This document shows, one piece after another, positions 49,001 through 60,089 of a stretch of DNA of 64,000 nucleotides. A model generated the notes under the pieces. It had not been told where the DNA came from, searched no databases, and saw nothing but the letters and a program-made list of their open reading frames with translations. Origin of the DNA: Nematostella vectensis. Its lineage: Eukaryota > Cnidaria > Anthozoa > Actiniaria > Edwardsiidae. Made by a program: the position numbers and the translations under genes. Location of the stretch: NCBI RefSeq assembly GCF_932526225.1, contig NC_064039.1:15022139-15086138 (forward strand), in the 5' to 3' direction. How positions within the stretch are numbered: the stretch's first letter is position 1; every line of letters begins with the position of its first letter.

Positions 49001-50150
49001 CAGTGCTTGATGAAGTACAAAGGTTACGTACAGTACTCACTGTTGGCAGTACTTTAAAAATTATAAAGGTAGCGTAGTATTCTCACTGCAGGCAGTGCTT
49101 GATGAAGTACAAAGGTTACGTACAATACTCACTGTTGGCAGTACTTTAAAAATTAAAAAGGTAACGTAGTAATCTCACTGTTGGCAGTACTTGATGAAGT
49201 ACAAAGGTAACGCAGTATTCTCACCCTTGGCAGTACTTGATGAAGTACAAAGGTAACGTACTATTCTCACCCTTGGCAGTACTTTATGAAATACAAAGGT
49301 AACGTACTATTCTCACTGTTGGCAGTACTTGATGAAGTCCAGATGTAACGTTGTATTCTCACTCGTGGCAGTACTTGATGAAGTACAAAGGTAACGAAGT
49401 ATTCTCACTCTTGACAGTAGTTGATGAAGTACAAAGGTAACATGCAATACTCATTGTCAGCATTCCTTCCTGCGTGCTATTCTCACTGTTGACAGTACTT
49501 GTTGAGGTACAAAGGTATCATAGAATTCTCACTGATGGCAGTACTTGATAAAATACAAAGATACCGTACTTTACTAATTGTTGGAAGTGTTTGATGAAAT
49601 GCAATGTTAATAACAGTCGGATTTTGCTAAGAGATGGGTGGGGTTACTCAAGGAATAGATAAAATCTCCCGGTTCCTGAAAAAAACGAACAGTCAACCTT
49701 TTTCGGTTGCCACTACAGTGGAAGGGCTCTGCCTAGATGTGTGCTGTTGTTATCATCTTTATTATCTTCCAACTGATGGTTACGGGATAGGCGTATCATG
49801 GGAGGGAAATTAACTTAGTCAAATTATTAATGTTAATGATTTTGAATGCCTTTTTTCATAGATTTGCTTTGGTATCGAACTTTTTCTGGGGCATGTGGTC
49901 AGTAGTTCAAGCAAAGATGTCGAACATTGAATTTGGATATCTTGTAAGTTCGTTATGTCGTAATTGTGGGGAGGGGAACATAGACTCTTTCTACGTAATA
50001 GTTTTAAGGCTGCAATTGATCATGTCACAACTGGGCCACCCGTTTTTTTAAGGTTGTTTAATGGAAATGTCTTCCTTTTTTGCTCAGGAATACGCTTTCA
50101 CAAGATTCGACTCATACAGAAGACAAAAGAAAAAACTTGGTTTGGAATAA
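43060..50150 (+). CDS. Choline/ethanolamine kinase (CHKA/CHKB-like), complete, nine exons
   Basis: Exons: 43060-43202, 45105-45339, 45430-45563, 47352-47459, 47565-47623, 48334-48539, 48781-48878, 49862-49943 and 50088-50150. They sum to 1,128 nt (375 aa) with all phases consistent. The enzyme phosphorylates choline with ATP, the first step of CDP-choline phosphatidylcholine synthesis, in the cytosol. Visible motifs are GGLSN (nucleotide loop), KVLFRIYGRLVGKL, APKLYAIFPEGRLEEFL, the Brenner-type FCHQDIQEGN with catalytic Asp and metal-binding Asn, and the choline kinase motif LLFIDYEYCGYNYRGFDLAN. The HxDxQEGN and NEWMWDY details favour choline kinase over ethanolamine kinase (which has HNDLLxKN). 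The seventh intron begins with a 46-bp array copying its 5' splice site. Start chosen at ATGGCGG. Confidence 0.95.
45711..46427. mobile_element. Inverted-repeat element in choline kinase intron 3
   Basis: About 717 bp with roughly 53-bp inverted repeats (TTGGGCCAATTTATGTTGAA ... GCGAATAAAATATTTCTAAC and complement). There is no recognised coding frame. Confidence 0.8.
46506..46975. mobile_element. MITE family A, copy 4, reversed and interrupted
   Basis: The reverse complement aligns with the family by eye: the same ends, diverged (gcaatcacaccagtttgctt ... agtaaactggtga), and the same internal blocks. An AT-rich insertion of about 200 bp sits at roughly 46700-46925. Confidence 0.7.
47703..47950. 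mobile_element. MITE family A, copy 3
   Basis: About 248 bp in a choline kinase intron, with intact inverted ends and internal similarity to copy 2. Confidence 0.85.
48862..49600. repeat. 46-bp minisatellite made of a choline kinase exon 5' splice junction
   Basis: About fifteen copies of a unit near 46 bp. Each includes TTGATGAAGTACAAAG|gtaac, equal to the end of exon 48781-48878 and its 5' splice site, followed by ttctcactgttggcagta. It occupies most of the proximal intron. The unit is not a multiple of three. Confidence 0.92.
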
Positions 50151-50727
50151 TTAATACTTCGAATTATATAGATAATCCGACTTGATTAGGCAGGTATTCC
50201 AAGGGAAAAAAGCACACATACTTCCCCACATGGAGAAAATTGAAAATCCTGGTGTTGGGGATGGGGAAAGTTATGGTCTTATTTCCAGGGGTTGGGAATC
50301 CCCTTAACCAGAGTTTCCGGGAGAGTGACTATCCGAGAAATACATATTTATCACAGTATTTAAACCATATTATAATTTTGTTTAACCCTGACACACGAAA
50401 AACAATTCAGTTATCAATTCAGTGTACCCATGTGTTCATCATAATCGTACACAATCTTTTAGCAGATTGAACCTTTTTTAAGGGGATAGAAATATTTACA
50501 AATATTTAAAAAGAACATCGGTTCTGGAGCCGACTTTTGTCAAGGATCTTTTAGTACCGCAAAAACTCATGCACGTAAGGCGTACTCTTCAATAACGAAC
50601 TACATCCTGTTAAACCATTGTGAAATTCTACAATATGTTTCCATTTCATTGCTAAATTGTAAAATAGTCCATGGATAATTATGTTTCTCAATACGATAAG
50701 ATATTTCAATTTTCAGGATGTAGCCAA

Positions 50728-51043
50728 CAGTGACACACTGAATCACGCACAAGTCTGTTCCAGAATCTTTAGAATACCATTTATATCAAGTATAGTAGCA
50801 CATACCGGGCCACAGGTATCTTAAGTATAAAGGACAAAGAAAAGACCAGGGACGGATCTAGCTTTTCGCTGAAGGGAGGGGGTATCAGTGACAAACTGAA
50901 TCACGTACAAGTCTGTTCCAGAATCTTTAGAATACCATTTATATCAAGTATAGTAGCACATACCGGGCCACAGGCATCTTAAGTATAAAGGACAAAGAAA
51001 AGACCAGGGACGGATCTAGCTTTTCGCTGAAGGGAGGGGCTCT
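50728..51043. repeat. Tandem duplication, 158 bp x 2
   Basis: Two almost identical copies (CAAGTCTGTTCCAGAATCTT ... GACGGATCTAGCTTTTCGCT), differing at only a few positions, hence recent. They lie downstream of choline kinase and end at a GGGAGGGG motif that may start a dispersed element. Confidence 0.85.
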
Positions 51044-51997
51044 CAATGACAAAGGGTGGGGATTATTTTTTTGGCTTTTAACATTTGGCTTTAAAAAGAG
51101 CATGTGCACTAATCAGGGTTTTTCTAAAACAAGAAATACTTTTTCAACTTAATGCTACTCTAACTTCACCATTTATTGGTCATGTTGTTAAAAAAAATCG
51201 CAGCAAAATAGATGTGTAGGGGTGTGCAATTTAGAAGAACACTCACCATCTATTTAACATAACTATTTCCTTTAGCAGCGTAAAGGGGGGCATAAACCCT
51301 CCCCCTATAACCGCTACTGAAGACTATAATAAACAGGAAAATGGCGCAAAGGGCCATGGTCCAAGAGAAGGGTCACCCCCCCCCCTTCTTACTATTACCC
51401 AAGCTTCTCTGCGCGCTTCTCATGGTCTCGCTGTTCTTCGCTATAAAGCGCATTGGCAGTAGTAGCAGATGGTAAATTTGTATAACCGAGTTTTTATATG
51501 CATGAGTTACTGACACATAATACATAGTCATGGTACATTATATATGGATTTGTGGGAACTAAGTAGGGGGTTCTGGTTCTAAAGGATTTTAATTAAATAC
51601 CATTTAATAGATGATAAATACGTTTTGCGAGGATGTCTTTAATACACACTATTTACCGGCAATTGTAGTCGTGATAGGCTATATGTAAACTTGTGAAAAC
51701 AAATTTTATAGTAAGAAAATAACGTTATTTAATCTCGTGTGTTGTTACCTTTAGCCAAAGTTAGATGATTGATGGAGATCTTCTACCCCCGAAATGTCTA
51801 ACAGAACGAGGTCACAACGAATTCGTTGGAGACTACTGCTCATTGCTTCATGGAATGAGTTTCCGAGTGTCCGTGTCAGAGAGGTTCCAGCACCCGTGGT
51901 TCTTATCTAAATGTGTTTCAGTAAAGAATGGATGCCCTTATTAGGGATAGGAGAGTGTCCCTAAGCACTCACATATAGTCGTTTGACAAAAGGTTGT

Positions 51998-52372
51998 CGT
52001 CAACCGGCTTTGCGACTACGCTCGCATGTAAGCATGGGTAAAACCCACTGAAGCGCCTAGCTCCATATATTAGCCACTGTAGAGCGTCTAATACCGCATT
52101 CACATCAGCACTTTAACCAGTTTAAAGGTGGTTTAATTAAACTGTTTTAAATCTTAATCTCCCAAGTCTCCCAAAACCAAGAACAAAACTGAACACACTG
52201 TGCTGTACATGTCACTAAGTGATTATTTAGCTAGTAAGAATTCAACACAATGAGAAAGTTATCAGGCAAAGAAAAACCTTGTTTATTAGACATGATTTTG
52301 GTGTGCGCTTTAGTGGTTTTTACCCATGTTTACATGCGGGCTTGTTGCGTAGTCGCAAAGCCGTTTGTCGAC
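51998..52372. mobile_element. Inverted-repeat element overlapping the GPCR 3' UTR
   Basis: Arms 51998-52056 and 52304-52372 are inverted copies (CGGCTTTGCGACTACG, then GCATGTAAGCATGGGTAAAA). The right arm lies between the GPCR stop and its probable AATAAA. Confidence 0.75.
52282..52287 (-). terminator. Likely GPCR polyadenylation signal (AATAAA)
   Basis: AATAAA on the minus strand lies about 190 bases after the GPCR stop. It is just beyond the right arm of an inverted-repeat element at 51998-52372, so the 3' UTR probably contains that arm. Confidence 0.45.
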
Positions 52373-52476
52373 GGTGGACGGGGAGGCGCAGGGGGTGGGG
52401 GGGGGCGCTTACTTCACCTCCCATTTTCTAGATACCTCGTAAACCGCGCTACTTCAACCCAACTGTTCTTAGCTGG

Positions 52477-54190
52477 TTAAAGGGCGTGTTCCTGCGTCAC
52501 AGACTCCTTCCTACTTCCCCTTGGCACGGCAGTAGTCGAAGTCCTGTCTTCGCGCCTGGTCGGGCTCTGAACTTGCATATCGTTTTTAGCCGCTGCCCAG
52601 GCAAACTGCTTCCGTAAAACTTTGCGAAATCCCGCCATTCTTAGCGCGTAGACAACAGGGTTGACGATCGAATTTCCATACTGCAAGAACTTGGTGACCC
52701 ACAAAACAACGTGGGATACTGGGCACTGGCAACCAGCTCCTAACAAAATATTCAGAAGTTGAAAAGGTAGCCACGTGATTAAACTGAGCACTGTTATAAT
52801 AACTAGCGTGACAGTCAATCTTCGGTCACGCTCACGAGATACCACTTGCGTGACATCTGTTTGTCTGTTCTGCCCTTTAATTGAGCCTGCTTGTACAATT
52901 CTATACCATATAAGGGAATAGCAAACTGATACGGTGAAAAGTGAGAGTAGAATTGAAGGTAACATGAAGGCCATGAAGAGTTCCATGCTGGTAAATACAG
53001 CAAATAGAGATAATAATAAAGCTTGACTCCAGACTGCAGCTATACACGCGAAGTACGCTCTTCTACTGAGCACGCGATGCTTCAGCGGGTACATGGTGGC
53101 GTACATACGCTCCAAAGCTACAGATGTCAAGGCGAAGATGGAAGCGCTGCCAAACAACACGTCTTGCCCCGTAAACAGATTATATACCTAGTGAACACAA
53201 AAAAACACGTCTTGCCGCGTAAACAGATTATAGACCTAGTGAACACAGAAAAAGGAAAGGGAATATATAAGGGCGTTTCACATCCACGACGCAGGAAAGA
53301 GGACGCCGCCTAGCACGTTCTATAACGCGCGCACGCTGATTTTTGCCGGCGTAGCGCCCTGACTAGGACGTGAAATAGCATAAAATGCGGCCCCCAACAG
53401 GACGCAAAGCCGGCCAGAAATGCATGCGCGCGTAATCAAATGGCCCTTGTAGCCTAGCTAGTAATGGCCACTTGGGACCCCATCTGTGTGTTTTAGCCTG
53501 GTCTGACCACAGGGAGCTCACCGACGTTGTGGGCCTTCTCTCTAATTGACTATAGCGAGACCAACCGTAATTTTCTTTAACTGCTTCCGTATCACGGCAT
53601 ACCTGGTTCCTTTTAATAGGTATTTCCAACACACGAAAAGCCCTACTTCATAAATGCAAATTTTTCAGAGTTTGAGAAAACAAGTGTGTATTCATCGTTC
53701 GTGTACAAGACTTAGGATCGAACTAAGCGGATATAGAGTGCTTTTCAAAACCCCGTGAAATGCTATTAAGTTTTTTTAGTTGTTCTCTTTTGTTCTGGCT
53801 TGACTATTACACTTTAAGAATTACATTTTGTTGCACGGGATTTTGAAAACCACTCTATTAGCTTTTTCTACTCACCAGCATAAAACTTGAAAAGCTGCGA
53901 CTCCCCGCAAAGTTGATTGTCAGGAAAATCACCATAGAAACCATTCCAACAAGCCCATCAGCCACTGCAAGATTGACGAGTAGGAAATTCTTGCGCTTGC
54001 GCAGTATGGGTGAGCCCAGGAATGCCATTAGCACCAGGATATTCCCCGCTACTATGGCAACAGCTTCGGGGACGAAGATTGACAGCAGCCAATACTGTGA
54101 GTCGGTTCCAGGCCTCAACGTTACATTGGAGCGACGAACAAGGAATACAACATGAGAAGAGTTGTCTAATGAGTTGTAGGAGTAGTCCAT
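52477..54190 (-). CDS. Rhodopsin-family (class A) G protein-coupled receptor, two coding exons
   Basis: Exons 54190-53876 (105 codons) and 53187-52477 (236 codons plus stop) join in phase 0 to give 341 aa. TM1 has GNILVLMAFL, TM2 has LLVNLAVADGLVG (Asp2.50), TM3 ends ALERMYATMYPLKHR, TM5 has MLPSILLSLF, TM6 has LSLITWLPFQLL and TM7 has NSIVNPVVYAL (NPxxY). The usual DRY is ERM. There is no Cys at the top of TM3 and the second extracellular loop is very short without Cys, as in melanocortin/EDG/cannabinoid/adenosine (MECA) receptors; ligand unknown. The N-terminus carries NxS/T sites (NSS, NVT). A 3' splice site seven bases before the ATG (cttttcaag, exon start 54197) implies an upstream 5' UTR exon. 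The 3' splice site of exon 2 is tandemly duplicated. Confidence 0.9.
53161..53253. repeat. Tandem duplication of the GPCR exon 2 3' splice site
   Basis: Two copies of a 47-bp unit. On the minus strand each has a T-rich tract, cactag, and the first 30 or so exon bases (TATAATCTGTTTACG, then GCAAGACGTGTT). The copy nearer the exon body gives the open frame. Confidence 0.85.
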
Positions 54191-54870
54191 GGCTGTGCTT
54201 GAAAAGAAACAAAAAATGAAATGGAGGATTTAGGCAGTTAGCTACTAACCTTAGCCTGAGCGGAATAGGAACCTTGTGGGTGGATTAAAGAGTGCCAATA
54301 TATGCCATGGTATACTGCTGATTGAATAAATCACTATTACACATTCTTGGTATTATTTCAAAAATGCAAAATTATGGTTCTGAAAGCCGTTTGGCCCCAT
54401 GTGGATTCTTTGCGTCAATTCTCCAAATATTTCCGGGAACGTTTTATTCTCATTTCATTTGGTAGCACCGAGGGTTACACATGAACACCCGAGTTAAAAG
54501 CTTGACCGAATCTTTGGTCCTTATACTTACTTCAGAACTCTATTTTCTCCTCCAATGAGACTTTTTTGTTGAAAAGATCGGGCTATTTGACTTGTGAAAT
54601 AAAAATTGAATAAGAGAAAGACTCCTTAGCATGCCCGCGTTGCGTCTTACCTTCTTGTATCTTGTATCGCTACTTGTTGCCTCTATCGATGTTCATGTAG
54701 CGTCTACGCATAATTTAAACTCTCGGGTTCTCTTCTCAGCCCCGTCAAACGAGCATAATCCTCCCCGTGGTCTGTGGTCAATGGGGCTTTCACTTATGTC
54801 AAACAAAAACAGGTCTTTACACCTGATGAGGGCCGCGATTGATAGCTTCATAACGTTCATGCTTATGTCT

Positions 54871-55106
54871 AGTGCACACTAGTGGCATAACGACATAACA
54901 ACATAGGCGCACGCACTCTTTTAAGCCCTACATAACGACATGGACATAATGACATAATAGAAAAACCTGTTTTTTTTTTCTCTTATGTCGTAATGTTCCT
55001 GTCGTTATGTTGGGCTTATGTCGAAATGTCGAACCATTCACAGGTAAACATATGAACATAAGGGTGCACGCGCTTATGCCATTATGTCACTAGTGTGCAC
55101 CAGGCA
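54871..55106. mobile_element. Palindromic MITE family E, copy 2
   Basis: About 236 bp upstream of the GPCR, in the same orientation and with the same ends, central T-tract and internal order as the copy at 16914-17139. Confidence 0.85.
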
Positions 55107-55580
55107 TTATCGTCTTGAGGTTTGGTCGGTGCTGATGTTGCATAATGCCCGTGACGTTATCAGATGCGCCGGGGGGGGAGGGGGTTGGAGCGTGCACAAA
55201 ATTAAAAAAAAAAAAGATTTGAGCAGGCTCCGAAATCCAGAAAATACGTGCAAACTCTTGGCTTTGACATGACGTGGCGTGTCATGCTTAAATGTGCGTG
55301 ATGCGTCACATAACAGCAAAGACATGTGAAGCGACATATCATTGGATTTCCGTGACGTGATACAAAATGTATTGACATGGCGTGACGTGACATATCATTA
55401 GACTTCCGTGATGAGACATCACACAGTCGTGACAGTCTTTGGCATCACATTATTTACGACATGCTGTGACGTGCGTGACACACCGTTACATCACCGGTAA
55501 CGTACCGCCACTTGTTCATGGCTAGGCAGGCATTAAATTGCTGTTGTGCCACAAATAGACAAATCGCCGTCATGTCACAC

Positions 55581-55739
55581 TAGCCTCCCCGCAGGCATCT
55601 CGAGTGTTTTTGTATTTTTTTATGAATTGGGGTTCCTGTGGCGAGTTAAAACGGAACAGGAAGAGTAGAGGGGGCTTTTTTCACTAACCCAGGCCCCACT
55701 CTTTCTTGAATACACCCGAGACGCCTGCGGGGGAGGCTT
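55581..55739. mobile_element. Short inverted-repeat element
   Basis: About 160 bp with ends AGCCTCCCCGCAGGCATCTC / GAGACGCCTGCGGGGGAGGCT. Confidence 0.75.
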
Positions 55740-56061
55740 TATCCATACATACTCCTTGTCTTAGCATGTCACCTCTTGACGATTAGATATAAAAAATAAT
55801 ACGTGGGCGGACTCATTTCGCAGCATGGTTGTCCAATAAACGTGGATACAATGTCAACGATGATTAATAATAATGACAAGGTATTGCCATTGGCTAGTTG
55901 GTCTTTTCCTGGCGGGCGGGAGGCAAGGATCGCTCTTTCCTTTGTATTTGTTCATATAAAACATTGTCCCAACGGATTATCTCGAAAAGCCCTTTCACCC
56001 AGGCCTCCAGAGACTGACCGAGCGGGGTTGAAGGTCACCCCACTATTGATATGGGGGCGAG

Positions 56062-56418
56062 CAGGCCCGTTTTCAGGGGGGGGGGGGGGGGGGTGCAAAC
56101 AGCCCCCCCACTACAACGGCCGAAAGTCCACTGTCGGTTCTCAATAGACGTGCTATTTGTCGACAAAACTATAAAGCATAAGCTAGATCACATTGGTATG
56201 TCATTAATCCATAAGTCAGACACTTTTGTAGCCAAATCCGACAATAAACGATCTGTGGAGATACTGCAAAGGCATAAAAAAAATCCCTTTTTGTTAATTC
56301 GGAGGTGGTCAGATTTTTATAAGAAAACTCACTCTCCCCCCCCCCCCTCCCCACCCAGAAAAATTAGGTCCACTTTTTCGGATTTCGTCCCCATCCAAGA
56401 AAAATCCTGGGTACGGGC
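56062..56418. mobile_element. Poly-G element related to the one at 29655
   Basis: Ends CAGGCCCGTTTTCAGGG / CCTGGGTACGGGC with G and C tracts. It carries ACAACGGCCGAAAGTCC, a single copy of the 33-bp unit (reverse strand), and AGGTCCACTTTTTCGGATTT. This looks like a form in which the unit has not been amplified. Confidence 0.65.
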
Positions 56419-58754
56419 AACGACGATGTGGTAGTGGCGATGATGACGACAACGATGATTGAAGATGATTGTGATGATGGTGGTGATGATAATGATGAAA
56501 TCAAAATTATGATAGTTTTCTTACTTTATCTCGAAGGCACGTACAGGCCATATATTATTTCGGACAAATACAGAATCGAATGATCAATTATGCTCACGAA
56601 AACATGCATAGATTAAAAAAAAATCATTTTTTTTTTATTATTGTTTTTTTTATTTTTTATCATATCTACTGTAGTCTGTCCCCTGCCGGTTCTACCCCGT
56701 AACATATTTATATTGCTTTATTGTTTTGCGTAGATGCGTTTGATATTTAGGTAGAAATTATGCTTAATAGGACAATACCTTTCTTGTTTGAAGGAAGAGG
56801 TGGTTTTTTTTAACGACTTATGCCTTTAAAAGATCTTTATCTAAATATCTCAATTTGTTTTAAGTGACTCGCGGCTCGCTAGAGGAAGTTTTAAGTTTAG
56901 TTAACTACAATTCCCAATATCAACATCAATTTCAAAATTTTGAACAAGTATAAAAAATTTCAAGAAGCCCGAAAATGTGGTGTTGCAAACATTTTTTTTT
57001 TCACTTGACTTTGTCTTTCTGTAGGGTGAATAACTCTTTCTCTCCTTGCTTTGCAAGGAATTCCCGCTCAGATTACAAACGGGACGAATGTTATTAATAA
57101 TTCATACAGTGGTTTGGTTAGCAATACAACCTCCTATCGGAGAGCTGCAGATTGAAATCCTGTCCACAGCACGCCACAGATTGGAAGTCTGCATTTTCGG
57201 CAGAAACACTCGATTTATCACCATTTCTTCATCAAGCCCAGCTACTTCGCTTTGGTAGATAGTATAAATGCCTGCGAGCTTGAAAGGCACGGCATCTGCA
57301 CACCGCTATAACAAGAAGCCCTTGTTGGATTTCATTCAATTATCACCGAACAACATGAGAAACTCGGAATACGTTGCTGGAGGAAAACAATGAATTTAAA
57401 CATTTCGAAAAAACTACAAGTGCTCCATGCGCTGTTCGGGTGAGTATCTGGTACATTGGTGAGAGAAGATTGATTTTTTTGTGGGATTTCTGTGCTGTTA
57501 TTGGCAAGGAGGATTCGCAATGTTTTTTTTTTTTTCGAGCATGCACTGTACTATGGAAAACGAGTACACTTTTTTATAAGAACGTCTAATTTTCAGTTGA
57601 CGGCTGGGCCGTTCTTATTTTTGGGACATTTTAAGGCTGAATAGGTTCTTAACGATGTTCTTAAATTTTAGTGTATATAAGAAAAAAAAATGAATTATTA
57701 GGAAGAGAATTACGCTAATGATCAATAGCAATAAAAAGGTTGTTACTGTGAGCACAATTTGATTCTGCATTTTAGACCCGCAGAGGGACTAAAAACTAAA
57801 AAAAAATTTGCTAACTGAGCCTCGTCATGTTCTTAAAATCCGTGAAATTTCAGGCTGGACGTTTCATACGACGGTGAATCCGGTTACAATATTCAATGTA
57901 AATAATAAACAAATATCTATAATTTTTCCCCTTTCTCTTCGCTGACAGTCTATTAAACTTGAACGAATTTCATTAAATAAATCCAACATACAATTTACTA
58001 ATCGAAAATTCTTATTTAATTTTCAGTCTATGAAAACAAGTCTATATCTGTATATCGCAAATTTGCTTACTTCCGCCCTTATTGGTTCTATTGAGTTTCG
58101 CCCAATTGGAAAGCTGCCTCAATCGTTTATCACTGCTGATAATTGAGTAGCGTATCAAAAACCTTTTGAATTGCTTTAAAAAAAACTCGTCTAGAGTCAT
58201 ATTGTTATAATATTACATATTAAATATTAATTATTACATATTTTTATGAACTCATAGCCGTGTAGACCTCGAAAGATTGAGGGGGGGGCACAATACAGAA
58301 ACATTCAATTGGGGGCACAGCCACGCCCCTACTTGGTTATTTCTTAATAATTTTTAAAAAATATTGGAAAAGGCAGGTGCCCCCAGTGCCCCACCCCTTG
58401 CCATGGCCCTGGCCGTTTTTTTCCTCAAATTTAACAAAAATTGAAACGATAAAATTTTGCAATACAAGACAAGGGTGGTAGAATTGTGATTGATTTAGGT
58501 TGAAATACCTTAATTCCCCAACGACGCACATCTTTTCTTTTTACGCAATGTGTTTTATTCCCCTTTTTATGAATTCTCAATAATTCGCGGCTAACAGGTT
58601 ATTAGATTTCAGACGACACTGGCAATACTTAACAACAGCAAATTATCTATTTTTGCGTTGCAGTATTTGTAGAGGATTTATTCGGTAATACATTTGCCTA
58701 GATTTGAAAGGGCGAGTTAGAGTTGAAATATCCTTGAGTTGCTCAGTTCGCGCG

Positions 58755-59841
58755 GCGCGGTTGAAAATTACGCCATTCTCTGGCCGGATTAACAGAGACA
58801 TGAAACAGGCAAAAATAATCAGGACCCGAAATAAGCGACGCTTTTTGCTGGTTCTAATTAGGGGAGAGCTAACACGCCCTACCGGCTATTAAATTCTGAA
58901 TTGTAAGGTGTTATTGAATAATGATATGTCTAAACGGGGTATGTTGTTTGTAAATTATTTGAAATCATCTAAAAACAAAACCTTTGGATCAGTATATTCA
59001 GTATTCCCTAATTAAGAACCATTAAAAAGTTGTTGTTTATTATAATCGTCATCATTGTCATCATCATCTAAATCATCCGTCCACTTTCATCATTGTCATT
59101 ATCTATTGTATATCATTATTCATCGTAGCCATCATTTCAGTATTTTTTTGTTATTATAAAAAAAATGTGATTGTTGTAACGGTAGGAGTTGTTCAAAATA
59201 AATTATTGTTTTAGCGTGGAGATTAATATGTTCTGACGGCTTTCCTCGTTATCTTTATTATTTTTCCCCACTTGCCCCTCCCCCCCCCCCCTCCACTTCC
59301 CGTAATGGTAATATATAGTTCAATATATTGCTTGCGATCCGCCCTTTATTGATAACCAGCTAAACCTATTTACTTATAAAAATGTCGCTAAGTTTTCTTG
59401 TCCTTTGATTAGCCATCGATAAACAAGCCAATTATTCAATTTAATTACCTCGATTTATGAATTGCCTTCCTCCCAGTATAATTGTAGGTTGCAAAATGAG
59501 TCAAATAAATTAGATCTCGAATAAAGAAGAATGGCAAATAAAGAAAACCCAAAAATAAACAACAGCTTTTTAATGATTTTTATTTAGGGAATACTGAATA
59601 TACTGATCCGAAAGTTTTGTTTGTAGATGTTTTCAAATGATTTACAAACAACATACCCCGTTTAGACATATCATTATTCAATAACACCTTACAATTCAGA
59701 ATTTGATAGCCGGTAGGGCGTGTTAGCTCTCCCCTAATAAGAACCAGCAGAAAGCGTCGCTTATTTCGGGTCCTGATTATTTTTGCCTGTTTCATGTCTC
59801 TGTTAATCCGGCCAGAGAATGGCGTAATTTTCAACCGCGCC
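58755..59841. repeat. Long inverted repeat (two arms of about 257 bp, spacer about 570 bp)
   Basis: Arms 58755-59011 and 59583-59841 are inverted copies over essentially their full length with few differences. Shared text includes ACGCCATTCTCTGGCCGGAT and GAGAGCTAACACGCCCTACC. The frame RINRDMKQAKIIRTRNKRRF is open in both arms but resembles no protein I know. The spacer is AT-rich with ATC repeats and a C tract. It ends about 310 bases upstream of the BLTP3 start codon. Confidence 0.85.
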
Positions 59842-60089
59842 CATTTTTGCTGTACAATTTTAAGAACACTTCTATTCCCTCGCTCAAAAAGGCGTATTAT
59901 TAGTCCTTTTACTACTTTATGGCAGCTTTTGCCATCTAAATTAAAAGTTATAGCTATTACAAGCGGGGGAATTGTGACCAAGGTCAATTTGCGACGCCCT
60001 CATAAAATGATATCATTGTCCCGGGTCCAAACCTGATCATTCACGCATGCGCACTTGCATCTCATTAACAACGGGTTCACGGTAGAAAA

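Larger units (their letters stand above)
55107..58754. other. Intergenic region with no recognised gene
   Basis: It contains a TGACG/CGTGACGTGACA-rich stretch at 55260-55500, two short mobile elements, a GAT-rich stretch near 56420-56510 and T-rich runs. The reading frames present are short and mostly compositional. I see no gene. Confidence 0.5.

Noticed and set aside
54631-54882. Plus-strand frame starting with a signal-peptide-like segment (MPALRLTFLYLVSLLVASID)
   Set aside because: It runs into a palindromic mobile element and resembles no known protein. No supporting splice or regulatory signals were seen.
59580-59987. A 135-codon minus-strand frame including RINRDMKQAKIIRTRNKRRF
   Set aside because: Mostly the arm of an inverted repeat; the same frame in the other arm is broken. 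No known family.
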